From assembly GCF_004016445.2 (NCBI RefSeq), contig NZ_SADT02000006.1, forward strand, positions 434,001 through 498,000: DNA of 64,000 bases, in the 5' to 3' direction. This document shows positions 35,313 through 43,782 of the stretch, piece after piece. The notes beneath the pieces are model-generated. The model was not told the DNA's origin. It saw nothing but the letters and a program-made list of their open reading frames with translations, and did not search any database. The stretch's first letter is position 1. Every line of letters begins with the position of its first letter. Position numbers and translations under genes: made by a program. Source of the stretch: Mesorhizobium sp. M2E.F.Ca.ET.219.01.1.1 (lineage in GTDB: Bacteria; Pseudomonadota; Alphaproteobacteria; Rhizobiales; Rhizobiaceae).

Positions 35313-35914
35313 TTCATGGCTCCGCCATTGGCTTGGGCGCGGGCACGAGCGGGTCGCGACAGCACGCGGTCGAAATAGGCGCCGACCCGTTCAGAGTCGA
35401 TCGGGAATCTTCCGGCGCGGGCCCAGCCGCCCATATCGCCGAGCAGGACGTCGACGGCCGAGAAGCGGTCGCCCAGCGCGTAAGGCTTGTCGCCAAGCCG
35501 GCGATCCAGCGCTTTTATTTCGGATGCGAAATCATACGCCGCGGCCGGGCCGACATCGACCCGAACATCCTTTGGCAGCAGGAAGCGGTGGCGCAGCTTG
35601 TTCCACAGCGGGGCCTCAAGCTCGCTCTGGGCGAAATGCATCCAGGAATCCATCTCGGCGCGCCCGGCAACACCCGGATTGGCGCCCATGCCCTTATCGG
35701 CATGCTTGTCGGCCAGATAGACGCAGATCGCAGCGGAATCCGTGATTTTAAGGTCGTCGTCGATCAGGATCGGCACCTTGCCTGAAGGGTTGAGCGCGTA
35801 GGCTTCCGGCGAGCGCAGCTTCACCTCGACGAACTCGTAGGGCTGCCCGAGCTCCTCGAGCATCCAGAGCACCCGGCTGACGCGGGAGCCGCGCGATCCG
35901 ACAGCCTTGTACAT
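35309..35914 (-). CDS. Glutathione S-transferase family protein
   Basis: Cytosolic GST-fold protein of 201 residues. The thioredoxin-like N-domain shows SRVSRVLWMLEELGQPYEFV, NPSGKVPILIDDDLKITDSA (cis-proline and glutathione site), then the helical C-domain with YALGDRFSAVDVLLGDM. Located inside the urease operon and overlapping ureE by 4 nt, an unusual partner. No known role for GST in urease maturation. Confidence 0.93.
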   Translation of the reverse strand: MYKAVGSRGSRVSRVLWMLEELGQPYEFVEVKLRSPEAYALNPSGKVPILIDDDLKITDSAAICVYLADKHADKGMGANPGVAGRAEMDSWMHFAQSELEAPLWNKLRHRFLLPKDVRVDVGPAAAYDFASEIKALDRRLGDKPYALGDRFSAVDVLLGDMGGWARAGRFPIDSERVGAYFDRVLSRPARARAQANGGAMK

Positions 35915-35960
35915 GGTTGAACTCTTGCCTTTTTCCGAGAACCTACCGCATCGCGAACGC

Positions 35961-36554
35961 TCAGACGATGGTGTCGAACAGCCGCAGGATGAACGATATC
36001 TGGTAAATCAGCGCAGCCGCTACGAAGGCGATGTGGAAGCGTTTGTCGCGCACCAGGATCGCGACGATGCAGAGCGCCACGAAGACCGGCGTGCGGAACA
36101 GATATTCGTTGCCGAAGCGGGCGAAGTGCTCCGGCCCCTTGAGCAGCGTGTCGATGACGTCGAGCAGATAGGTCGCACCGAGCACCCCGAAGAACCAGGC
36201 GCGGCGCGAGTAAAAATAGTCCTCGTAGCTGGTGTAGTCGAGCATCGAATCCGGAAACAGCAGCGCGCAGAGCAGGAACAGCGTGATGGCGTAGAAGATG
36301 ATGAAAAGGTACTTGCCGAAGGTCCAGTTCTCGATGGCGTAGAGGCCGAACTCCCACCACCAGAAATGCACCAGCATCAACAGCACCGAGGCAACCCAGG
36401 CGAGATGCACCGCATAGAGCCGGTATTGGCCGGGATGCTGGACGATGCGGGCGGTTCCCGAAAGCAGTCGCGTGACGCCGAGGCCGATCACCATGCCCAT
36501 GACGATGCGGATGTGCGGGAAGATGTCGTGCTGGGAGGCGATTTCGGTGGGCAT
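35961..36554 (-). CDS. Hypothetical membrane protein between ureC and the GST gene
   Basis: A 197-residue protein with about six hydrophobic helices. Visible segments are VMGMVIGLGVTRLLSGTARI, HLAWVASVLLMLVHFWWWEF and YLFIIFYAITLFLLCALLFP. No recognised domain. In the urease operon orientation, 91 bases after ureC and 46 bases before the GST gene. Not a UreI or UT type channel by sequence. Confidence 0.8.
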   Translation of the reverse strand: MPTEIASQHDIFPHIRIVMGMVIGLGVTRLLSGTARIVQHPGQYRLYAVHLAWVASVLLMLVHFWWWEFGLYAIENWTFGKYLFIIFYAITLFLLCALLFPDSMLDYTSYEDYFYSRRAWFFGVLGATYLLDVIDTLLKGPEHFARFGNEYLFRTPVFVALCIVAILVRDKRFHIAFVAAALIYQISFILRLFDTIV

Positions 36555-36645
36555 GCCAGATCACAATGCTGCTGCTTCGCAGCATATTGCGATCTGCGCG
36601 CCCGAGCCGCAACGATATTTGCCCGCTAATCGGACCAGCCGCCTG

Positions 36646-38358
36646 TCAAAACAGGAAATACCGTTGCGCCATCGGCAGCACGGTCGCGGGCTCGCAGGTC
36701 AAGAGCTCGCCGTCGGCGCGCACTTCGTAGGTTTCGGGATCGACCTCGACATGCGGCGTGGCGTCGTTGAGCACCATGGAATGCTTGCCGATGCCGCTGC
36801 GCGTGTTCTCGACCGCGACCATCGCCTTGTCGACACCGAGCCTGCCCTGAAGGCCAGCATCTAGCGCCGCCTTGGAGACGAAGGTCACCGAGGAGTTGGT
36901 CAGCGCCTTGCCATAGGCGCCGAACATCGGCCGGTAGTGCATCGGCTGCGGCGTCGGGATCGAGGCGTTCGGGTCGCCCATGGGCGCTGCCGCGATCGAG
37001 CCGCCGACCAGCACCATTTCGGGTTTCACCCCGAAGAAGGCCGGGTTCCACAGCACGAGATCGGCGCGCTTGCCGACCGTGATCGAGCCGATCTCCTTCG
37101 ACAGGCCGTGCGCGATGGCCGGGTTGATGGTGTATTTGGCGATGTAGCGGCGGACGCGGAAATTGTCGTTGTCGCCGGTTTCGTCGGGCAGCGCGCCGCG
37201 CTGGCGCTTCATCTTGTCGGCGGTCTGCCAGCAGCGGATCGCCACCTCGCCGACGCGGCCCATGGCCTGGCTGTCGGAGGAGATGATCGAGAAGGCGCCG
37301 ATGTCGTGCAGAATGTCCTCGGCCGCGATGGTCTCCTTGCGGATGCGGCTCTCTGCGAAGGCGATGTCCTCGGGGATCGACGGCGACAAATGGTGGCAGA
37401 CCATCAGCATGTCGAGATGCTCGGCCAGCGTGTTGACGGTGTAAGGCCGGGTCGGATTGGTCGAGGACGGGATGACGTTGGGCAGGCCGCAGACCTTGAT
37501 GATGTCGGGCGCATGGCCGCCGCCGGCGCCCTCGGTGTGGAAGGCATGGATGGTGCGGCCCTTGATCGCCGCCACGGTGTTCTCGACGAAGCCTGACTCG
37601 TTCAGCGTGTCGGTGTGGATCATCACCTGCACGTCATAGTCGTCGGCGACCGACAGGCAGCAATCGATTGCCGCCGGCGTGGTGCCCCAGTCCTCATGCA
37701 GCTTCAGCGAGCAGGCGCCGGCCAGCACCATCTCTTCCAGCGCCGCCGGCCTTGACGCGTTGCCCTTGCCCGACAGGCCGATATTCATCGGGAAGGCGTC
37801 GAAGGACTGGATCATGCGCGCCATGTGCCAGGGTCCGGGCGTGCAGGTGGTGGCCAAAGTGCCATGCGCCGGGCCCGTGCCGCCGCCCAGCATCGTGGTG
37901 ATGCCGCTCATCAGCGCTTCCTCGATCTGCTGCGGGCAGATGAAATGGATATGCGCATCGAAACCGCCGGCCGTCAGGATCTTGCCTTCGCCGGCGATGA
38001 TCTCGGTGCCCGGGCCGATGATGATGGTGACGCCATCCTGCGTGTCCGGATTGCCGGCCTTGCCGACCGCGGCGATGCGGCCGTCCTTCAGGCCGATATC
38101 GGCCTTGACGATGCCGGCGAGCGCATCGACGACCAGCGCGTTGGTGATGACGGTATCGACCGCGCCGCCCAAACGCGTGACCTGGCTCTGGCCCATGCCG
38201 TCGCGGATGACCTTGCCGCCACCGAATTTTACTTCCTCGCCGTAAACAGTGAGGTCCTTCTCGACCTCGACGAAAAGCTCGGTGTCGGCAAGCCGCACCT
38301 TGTCGCCGACCGTCGGTCCATACATCTGCGCATAGGCGGCGCGGCTTATCCTGGCCAT
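36646..38358 (-). CDS. ureC: Urease alpha subunit
   Basis: Catalytic subunit (EC 3.5.1.5) of 570 residues, cytosolic, forms the (UreABC)3 enzyme that hydrolyses urea to ammonia and carbamate. Nickel and active-site motifs are complete: FDAHIHFICPQQ, the carbamylated lysine in GACSLKLHEDWG (about residue 220), HTDTLNESGFVE, HTEGAGGGHAPD and the flap MVCHHLSPSIPEDIAFAESR. ATG at 38358; the frame upstream is not conserved. Separated from ureB by two opposite-strand genes. Confidence 0.98.
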   Translation of the reverse strand: MARISRAAYAQMYGPTVGDKVRLADTELFVEVEKDLTVYGEEVKFGGGKVIRDGMGQSQVTRLGGAVDTVITNALVVDALAGIVKADIGLKDGRIAAVGKAGNPDTQDGVTIIIGPGTEIIAGEGKILTAGGFDAHIHFICPQQIEEALMSGITTMLGGGTGPAHGTLATTCTPGPWHMARMIQSFDAFPMNIGLSGKGNASRPAALEEMVLAGACSLKLHEDWGTTPAAIDCCLSVADDYDVQVMIHTDTLNESGFVENTVAAIKGRTIHAFHTEGAGGGHAPDIIKVCGLPNVIPSSTNPTRPYTVNTLAEHLDMLMVCHHLSPSIPEDIAFAESRIRKETIAAEDILHDIGAFSIISSDSQAMGRVGEVAIRCWQTADKMKRQRGALPDETGDNDNFRVRRYIAKYTINPAIAHGLSKEIGSITVGKRADLVLWNPAFFGVKPEMVLVGGSIAAAPMGDPNASIPTPQPMHYRPMFGAYGKALTNSSVTFVSKAALDAGLQGRLGVDKAMVAVENTRSGIGKHSMVLNDATPHVEVDPETYEVRADGELLTCEPATVLPMAQRYFLF

Positions 38359-38525
38359 CAGCAATTGCTCCCGAAATTCCAATTGTTTGCGCGCGGGGCA
38401 CACATTGTCGCCACCCAATGGTCACGCAATGACCCGCCCGGCGACACTTTGAGCGCCCATTTCAGCGTTCCCATCGGGCCGTTGAGGCGGGCGGAATCAC
38501 TCCCAATCCGATGGAAGGAATACCC

Positions 38526-38903
38526 ATGCGCAACGCGATACTTGTCGCCGCAGCCGCCACCTTGATGATGGCGGGCGCTGCCGGCGCCCAGCAGCAACCG
38601 ACGCCGCAGCCCAGCCCGTCGCCGGCCGCCCCTGCCGCGCCGAAAGCCCAGTCCGCGGTGCCGTCTATCCAGAGCGTCAACGTCGTCGACATCACTGAAC
38701 TGCCCAAGGACGCGCAGACGCAGGTGAACCAGATCGTGGCGCAGCGCGGCGATGCCGGCCTGCAGACCTTGCGCAAGTCGATCGACGCCACGCCCAAGGT
38801 GAAATCCGCGCTCGAAGCCAAGGGCATGAGCTCGGCGCAGGTGATCGCCGCCAGCATGCAGCCCAATGGCGCGCTGACGCTGATCACCAAGAAGGCCAGC
38901 TGA
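38526..38903 (+). CDS. Small secreted protein of unknown function
   Basis: A 125-residue exported protein. Signal peptide AILVAAAATLMMAGAAGAQQ (cleavage after AGA) is followed by a Pro/Ala-rich linker (QQPTPQPSPSPAAPAAPKAQ) and a compact C-domain with LPKDAQTQVNQIVAQRGDAG. ATG at 38526 has GGAAGG 7 bases upstream. Lies on the opposite strand between ureC and ureB. No recognised family. Confidence 0.8.
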   Translation: MRNAILVAAAATLMMAGAAGAQQQPTPQPSPSPAAPAAPKAQSAVPSIQSVNVVDITELPKDAQTQVNQIVAQRGDAGLQTLRKSIDATPKVKSALEAKGMSSAQVIAASMQPNGALTLITKKAS

Positions 38904-39062
38904 TTGCGCGCCAGGGCGGGCCGCCTTGCGGTCCGCCAACCATATTTTGAAGGGAATGCGGGCCGCCTTGCGGGCCGCTATCCGGCTTTTGAGGGGAACC
39001 TGCGGCCAAGCCGGACCGTTTCGCTGTTTTCGCCCCGTCACGAGGTCAGTCAGGAGCGAACG

Positions 39063-39548
39063 ATGGCGAATGGTCGGCGTTTTGCAAGATGGAGTTCCGT
39101 AATTGCCGCCACGTTTGTCATGGCTGCGCCCCAGGCGGCGTCCGCGGCGCAGCCGCTGGTCAGCGACAAGCCTGCCGCGGCAATTGTCGATTCCGATGTC
39201 CGCCAGGAAGAGGCGCTCTCCAGGACGGAGGCCGGAAAGGTCATCACGGCCATCGACCGCACCCGCGACAATATCGGCACGGCGCGCAAGACCACCAAGC
39301 TCGACAGGGTCGATATCGTGTTCCTGACCGATGCGACGCGCAGCGAAGGCGGGCCGCCGCCGGCCATCGAGAACAAGATGAAGCAGCATCAGGAGGACGT
39401 CGCCGAACTGCGCCAGGAGATCGAGGCGAACGCCTTGCTCTTCAACGCGATCGATTCGCGGCGCGTGCAGGCCGAGGACGTGCTCGCCGTGGAGTTCGAC
39501 AATCCGAGGAAGGTCGTCATCTACGCGGCCGCCAAGCCGCCGAGGTGA
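39063..39548 (+). CDS. Secreted protein of unknown function
   Basis: A 161-residue exported protein. Signal SSVIAATFVMAAPQAASAAQ, then a domain with RTEAGKVITAIDRTRDNIGT, a helical ENKMKQHQEDVAELRQEIEA and a C-terminal AVEFDNPRKVVIYAAA strand. Opposite strand to the urease genes, convergent with ureB 20 bases away. No recognised family; similar proteins are common in Mesorhizobium by general impression only. Confidence 0.8.
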   Translation: MANGRRFARWSSVIAATFVMAAPQAASAAQPLVSDKPAAAIVDSDVRQEEALSRTEAGKVITAIDRTRDNIGTARKTTKLDRVDIVFLTDATRSEGGPPPAIENKMKQHQEDVAELRQEIEANALLFNAIDSRRVQAEDVLAVEFDNPRKVVIYAAAKPPR

Positions 39549-39568
39549 TGTGAGCGCGCCGACGGCCG

Positions 39569-39874
39569 TCACAGCTTGCCCATCACCTTCTGCTGGAAGC
39601 CATAGACCTCGCGCTTGCCGCCCAGCGGCACGAGGGTGACGTCGCGCTCCTGGCCCGGCTCGAAGCGCATGGCGGTGCCAGCGGCAATGTCGAGGCGCAT
39701 GCCGCGCGCGCGCTCGCGGTCGAATTTGAGGCCCTCATTGGTCTCGAAGAAATGGTAATGGCTGCCGACCTGGATCGGACGGTCACCGCTGTTGGCGACC
39801 TTGAGCGTGACAGTCGGCCGGCCCTTGTTGAGCTCGATGTCGCCTTTGGCCGCAAAAATTTCACCGGGGATCAT
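39569..39874 (-). CDS. ureB: Urease beta subunit
   Basis: Structural subunit of 101 residues. The conserved N-terminus MIPGEIFAAKGDIELNKGRP, the GSHYHFFETN loop and ARGMRLDIAAGTAMRFEPGQ are typical. Separated from hupE/ureJ by only 7 bases. Length is normal for a separate UreB. Confidence 0.97.
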   Translation of the reverse strand: MIPGEIFAAKGDIELNKGRPTVTLKVANSGDRPIQVGSHYHFFETNEGLKFDRERARGMRLDIAAGTAMRFEPGQERDVTLVPLGGKREVYGFQQKVMGKL

Positions 39875-39881
39875 CGCGCCC

Positions 39882-40475
39882 TCACATCATGCCGAAGGCC
39901 AGCCCAATGCCAATCGCCGCGCAGGCGGCACCGGCTGCGCGCGCCAGGCCACGGAAGCTCGACCTAAGCCGGAGGCCCGTTGCAATGCCGATACCGTGGA
40001 GCAGTGCCGTGGCCATTGAGAAACCGGCCATATAGTCCAGGCCCCCGACATTTTCCGGCACCTCGGTGCCATGAGCATGGCCGTGGAACAGCGCGAACAG
40101 GCCGATGATGGCCACCCCGGCCGAGACCGGCAGGTCGATCGCCAGCGCCACCAGCAGGCCGAGCGCCACGACGGACGCGAGGATGCCCGGCTCGACGAAA
40201 GGCACCGGCACATGCAGCATGCCGAGCGCGCCGCCGGCGAGCATCACGCCGACGAAGGCGAGCGGCCAGGCCCAGACCGCCTTGCCGCCCTTCATCGCGG
40301 CCCAGAGGCCCACGGCGATCAGGACCGTCATGTGGTCGAGGCCGGACAGCGGATGCGCCAAACCGGCGGCGAAGGAAGAGGCCGTGCCGATGCCGACATG
40401 GGCATAAGCGGGCATCGCCGCAGCCAGCAGGAGGATGACGGCGAGCGTGCTGCGTTTCGTCGAGGCGGAGATCAT
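39882..40475 (-). CDS. ureJ: HupE/UreJ family membrane protein (probable nickel uptake)
   Basis: A six-helix inner-membrane protein of 197 residues. After a cleavable-type N-terminus ending in AMPAYAH, the family signature HPLSGLDHMTVLIAVGLWA is followed by FALFHGHAHGTEVP, the two histidine clusters thought to bind nickel. ATG at 40475 has GGGAAGGG before it; an upstream ATG at 40493 overlaps that site. Lies between DUF1272 and ureB, fitting nickel supply to urease. Confidence 0.92.
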   Translation of the reverse strand: MISASTKRSTLAVILLLAAAMPAYAHVGIGTASSFAAGLAHPLSGLDHMTVLIAVGLWAAMKGGKAVWAWPLAFVGVMLAGGALGMLHVPVPFVEPGILASVVALGLLVALAIDLPVSAGVAIIGLFALFHGHAHGTEVPENVGGLDYMAGFSMATALLHGIGIATGLRLRSSFRGLARAAGAACAAIGIGLAFGMM

Positions 40476-40501
40476 CTTTTGTGCCCTTCCCATTGACCTG
40501 G

Positions 40502-40756
40502 TTAAGCGGCCTTGCGCGGGCCGCAGCCTTCGGCCTTGAGCACGCGCCTGGTCGACGGCGGATATTTCATAAGCTTGGCCGCCGGCCGGATCGGCCGCGG
40601 CGCGAAATTGCCGCCGCAATTCGGGCAGACGCCGCCCAGCACACTATCCACGCAGTCGGCGCAGAACGTGCACTCGAAGGTGCAGATCAGCGCATCGGCC
40701 GCCTCCGGCGGCAGATCCTTGTCGCAGCATTCGCAATTGGGTCGCAGTTCCAGCAT
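40502..40756 (-). CDS. DUF1272 small cysteine-rich protein
   Basis: An 84-residue protein with zinc-ribbon-like cysteines: CECCDKDLP, ALICTFECTFCADCVD and VCPNCGGNF. A basic C-terminal tail follows. Sits between ureA (10-base gap) and hupE/ureJ (26 bases). DUF1272 has no assigned role; its cysteines suggest metal binding, and its repeated presence in urease operons could mean metal handling. Confidence 0.9.
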   Translation of the reverse strand: MLELRPNCECCDKDLPPEAADALICTFECTFCADCVDSVLGGVCPNCGGNFAPRPIRPAAKLMKYPPSTRRVLKAEGCGPRKAA

Positions 40757-40765
40757 CGGCCCTTC

Positions 40766-41068
40766 TCACCTGATCGGTTCGTGCACGGTCACCAGCTTGG
40801 TGCCGTCGGGAAACGTCGCTTCGACCTGGACGTCGTGGATCATCTCGGCGATGCCGTCCATGACCTGGGCGCGGGTGACGACATGGGCGCCGGCCTCCAT
40901 CAGCTCCGCGACCGGGCGGCCGTCACGCGCGCCTTCGACGACGAAGTCGGTGATCAGGGCGATGGCTTCGGGATGGTTGAGCTTGACGCCGCGCTCCAGG
41001 CGCTTGCGCGCCACCATCGCCGCCATGGCGATGAGCAGCTTGTCTTTTTCACGCGGCGTAAGATTCAT
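40766..41068 (-). CDS. ureA: Urease gamma subunit
   Basis: Structural subunit of 100 residues: MNLTPREKDKLLIAMAAMVA, then LNHPEAIALITDFVVEGARD and VQVEATFPDGTKLVTVHEPI, which are invariant family segments. Follows ureD by 21 bases. Normal length. Confidence 0.98.
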   Translation of the reverse strand: MNLTPREKDKLLIAMAAMVARKRLERGVKLNHPEAIALITDFVVEGARDGRPVAELMEAGAHVVTRAQVMDGIAEMIHDVQVEATFPDGTKLVTVHEPIR

Positions 41069-41089
41069 GCAATGTCCCGGTATTTCAGA

Positions 41090-41992
41090 TCAGAGTGACC
41101 ACAATTTAGGCAGGCCAGCTCGACCGTTGAGCAGTTCGACGAGCGGAACCAGCCGCTTGCGGAGCTGGTAGCCGTCGCCGGCGCAGAGCCTCGCAAGAAG
41201 CTTGCCAGATCGGCCGACGCTCCAGAAACTCGCGCCGCCGCAGTCACTGATAACGGGGCCGCCGATGCCGGGATCGCCGATGACGGCGCGGACTTTGTCC
41301 AGCAGGTCTTCCGCTTGCGGCGAAACGAGCAGCAGCGTCGCGACGGCAAGCGCGCCACCGGTCACCGCCGGCCGCTGGAGCGTTGCCGCGATATCCGGGC
41401 CGAGCCGGAAATCCTCCGCATGGATCAGCACGCCGCCCTGGCGGACCCGCCAACGGTCGTGGAAGTTGCCTTGAACCGTCCGCTCACCCATCGCCAGCCG
41501 GCCGAACAGCGTGGCTTCGAGCACCAGCGCTTCGGCATCCTCCGCGAGATCGACATCCAGCGTGCGGGCGAAGGCGGCGCGGTTGAAAACGATGGTTTCC
41601 TGCGGCAGCCAGGCGATGCGGCCGCCCGGACCGACCCGCAGGCCGACGCTTGTCTCGGCCCTGTCGGCGGCGGCGCGATAGACCTTCTCGCAGGCCTGGG
41701 TGGTGATGGAGGCGGAAGCGCCGGCGCCGACCTCGATCGTCCAGCCAAGGCGGTCGCCGCCGGTCATCCCGCCGGCTGTGTTGATCAGCACTGCCTCGAG
41801 CGGATCGCCTTGCACCGCCGGCAGGCGGATCTTGGCCGATCCATCCTGATAGAGCCGCTGCAGGCGCGTCCGGCCCTCGCCCTTGCCGCAGAAAAGCCTG
41901 GCTCGCCCTGCAACACGTTGCACGGCAGGCAAAGCAGGAGCGGCCAAAGGCGAGGCGGGGTTGGATGCCAAGGTGTTCTCGATCGTGTCCAC
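41090..41992 (-). CDS. ureD: Urease accessory protein UreD
   Basis: Accessory protein of 300 residues, scaffold for nickel insertion. Family stretches are VLINTAGGMTGGDRLGWTIE, GRIAWLPQETIVFNRAAFAR and a C-terminal LRKRLVPLVELLNGRAGLPK. First gene of the urease operon, divergent from the NodF-like gene. ATG at 41992. Confidence 0.96.
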   Translation of the reverse strand: MDTIENTLASNPASPLAAPALPAVQRVAGRARLFCGKGEGRTRLQRLYQDGSAKIRLPAVQGDPLEAVLINTAGGMTGGDRLGWTIEVGAGASASITTQACEKVYRAAADRAETSVGLRVGPGGRIAWLPQETIVFNRAAFARTLDVDLAEDAEALVLEATLFGRLAMGERTVQGNFHDRWRVRQGGVLIHAEDFRLGPDIAATLQRPAVTGGALAVATLLLVSPQAEDLLDKVRAVIGDPGIGGPVISDCGGASFWSVGRSGKLLARLCAGDGYQLRKRLVPLVELLNGRAGLPKLWSL

Positions 41993-42037
41993 GATTCCAG
42001 GTTAAGCACTCCGGCGGCTTTGTCGATATATCGCTTG

Positions 42038-42066
42038 TTGCTTGACAACGTTTTGGTTTCTATAGA
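42038..42066 (+). promoter_or_regulatory. Predicted sigma-70 type promoter for the acyl carrier protein gene
   Basis: TTGCTT (42038-42043), a 17-bp spacer and TATAGA (42061-42066) point toward the NodF-like gene at 42189. A TTGACA also occurs at 42042. No nod-box sequence is evident in the 196-base gap between ureD and this gene. Confidence 0.45.
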
Positions 42067-42188
42067 GGGAAGCCACCCTGGAGCGGTCGCGCGGTGTCTG
42101 GCGAGGTAAGGGCAACGGCGTTGTTGGATCCGGGGATCAAAAGGGGCGCTGATCAGTTGGCGTCGGGAAACGACAGGGAAGGAACCGA

Positions 42189-42443
42189 ATGGCTGACCAA
42201 CTGACGACCGAGATCATCGAAAAGATCAAAGCGCATGCCGACACCGGCGGTGAGGAGATCACCGCCAGCACCGATCTCGGAACGCTCGGCATCCATTCGC
42301 TGGAATTGACCGAGATCATCTTCGATCTCGAGGAAAAGTACGGCATCGAGATCGAGATGAACACGGTCGATGCCTGGAGCAACCTCAAGAACGTCGGCGA
42401 CATGGTCGAGGCGGTTCGCGAACTGATCGCGAAAAAAGCCTGA
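42189..42443 (+). CDS. NodF-like acyl carrier protein
   Basis: Acyl carrier protein of 84 residues. The start MADQLTTEIIEKI and the C-terminus EMNTVDAWSNLKNVGDMVEA closely match rhizobial NodF, as I recall that family. The phosphopantetheine serine is in LGIHSLELTE, where the usual aspartate before Ser is histidine. It is 4 bases upstream of a NodE-like ketosynthase, as in nodFE. It may carry an unusual fatty acid for a lipid, not necessarily Nod factor: no nod genes or nod box are nearby. Confidence 0.88.
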   Translation: MADQLTTEIIEKIKAHADTGGEEITASTDLGTLGIHSLELTEIIFDLEEKYGIEIEMNTVDAWSNLKNVGDMVEAVRELIAKKA

Positions 42444-42447
42444 CTGC

Positions 42448-43656
42448 ATGCAAAAACGGGTCGTCATCACCGGCATCGGCGGGATTTGCGGGCTCGGCAA
42501 CGATGCGGCGGCGATGTGGGACGCCATGCGCGCCGGCCGCTCGGCCATCGGCCCGATCGACAATCCGTCGCTGCATGACCTCAAGGTCAAGACCGGCTGC
42601 GAAATCAAGCAATTGCCGGACCATGGCATCGACCGCAAGCAGGTCGTGTCGATGGACCGCTTCAGCCTGCTGGCTGTGATCGCGGCGCGCGAAGCCATGC
42701 GGCAGTCGGGCCTGACCGCCCATGCCGACAACACCTACCGGATGGGCGCGATCGTCGGCATCGGCGTCGCGGGCTTCGAGACCATCGAGGAAAATTACCG
42801 CGCGATCCTGCTCGAGGGACGCAACCGCGCCGCCATCTTCACCGTGCCGAAAGTGATGCCGGGCGCGGCCGCCGGCCAGGTCAGCATGGCGCTCGGCCTG
42901 CGCGGCCCTGTTTTCGGCGCCACGTCGGCCTGCTCGTCCGCCAATCATGCGATCTCCTCGGCCGTCGACCAGATCAGGCTCGGCCGCGCCGACGTGATGG
43001 TCGCCGGCGGCACCGAAGCGCCGCTGGTGTGGGGCGTGCTGAAGGGCTGGGAGGCGCTGAGGGTGCTTTCACCCGACACCTGCCGGCCGTTCTCCGCTGA
43101 CCGTGCCGGCCTTGTGCTTGGCGAAGGCGCCGGCATGGCGGTGCTCGAAAGCTACGATCACGCGACGGCGCGCGGCGCCACGATTCTGGCGGAGATCGCC
43201 GGCGTCGGGCTTTCCGCCGATGCCTCCGACATCGTCGCGCCGACCGTCGAGGGACCGGAAGCGGCGATGCGTTTCTGCCTGGCGGATGCCGGGCTGAACC
43301 CGGAAGACGTCGACTACCTCAACGCGCATGGCACCGGTACCAAGGCCAACGATCAGATCGAGACCGCCGCGATCAAGCGCGTCTTCGGCAACCACGCCCC
43401 TTCTCTCTCAGTCTCCTCTACCAAGTCGATGCATGCGCATTGCCTCGGCGCTTCCGGCGGGCTGGAGATGATCGCCTGCGTGATGGCGATCCGCGACGGC
43501 ATCGTGCCGCCGACCGCCAATTATCGCGAGCCGGACCCGGAATGCGACCTCGACGTGACGCCCAACACGGCGCGCGAGCGAAAGGTGCGCGCCGCGCTCA
43601 GCAACAGCTTCGCCTTCGGCGGAACCAACGCGGTGCTGGCCTTCAAGGCCGTCTGA
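42448..43656 (+). CDS. NodE-like beta-ketoacyl-ACP synthase (KAS II family)
   Basis: Condensing enzyme of 402 residues. Catalytic cysteine in GATSACSSANHAISSAVDQI, first histidine in DYLNAHGTGTKAND and second in STKSMHAHCLGASGG are intact. The N-terminus RVVITGIGGICGLGNDAAAM and LPDHGIDRKQVVSMDR strongly resemble NodE. With the adjacent carrier protein it would make a dedicated, possibly polyunsaturated or hydroxylated, acyl chain. Ordinary FabF is a possible alternative label but the NodE-specific segments argue otherwise. Confidence 0.9.
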   Translation: MQKRVVITGIGGICGLGNDAAAMWDAMRAGRSAIGPIDNPSLHDLKVKTGCEIKQLPDHGIDRKQVVSMDRFSLLAVIAAREAMRQSGLTAHADNTYRMGAIVGIGVAGFETIEENYRAILLEGRNRAAIFTVPKVMPGAAAGQVSMALGLRGPVFGATSACSSANHAISSAVDQIRLGRADVMVAGGTEAPLVWGVLKGWEALRVLSPDTCRPFSADRAGLVLGEGAGMAVLESYDHATARGATILAEIAGVGLSADASDIVAPTVEGPEAAMRFCLADAGLNPEDVDYLNAHGTGTKANDQIETAAIKRVFGNHAPSLSVSSTKSMHAHCLGASGGLEMIACVMAIRDGIVPPTANYREPDPECDLDVTPNTARERKVRAALSNSFAFGGTNAVLAFKAV

Positions 43657-43782
43657 GTGCAGCCTGCCGGTTGGCGCGTGGCAGCCGGCTGCCGGTGTAT
43701 TGATCCCGGCCGGCCGCAGACCTAATTCTTGCTCACCCCGCCATAAGCGCCGCCCGGCGCCAATCCATATCCGGAGTTTCCG

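Noticed and set aside
41993..42188. Nod box looked for upstream of the NodF-like gene
   Set aside because: No ATC-N9-GAT style nod-box spacing was found; a simple TTGCTT/TATAGA promoter explains the gene.
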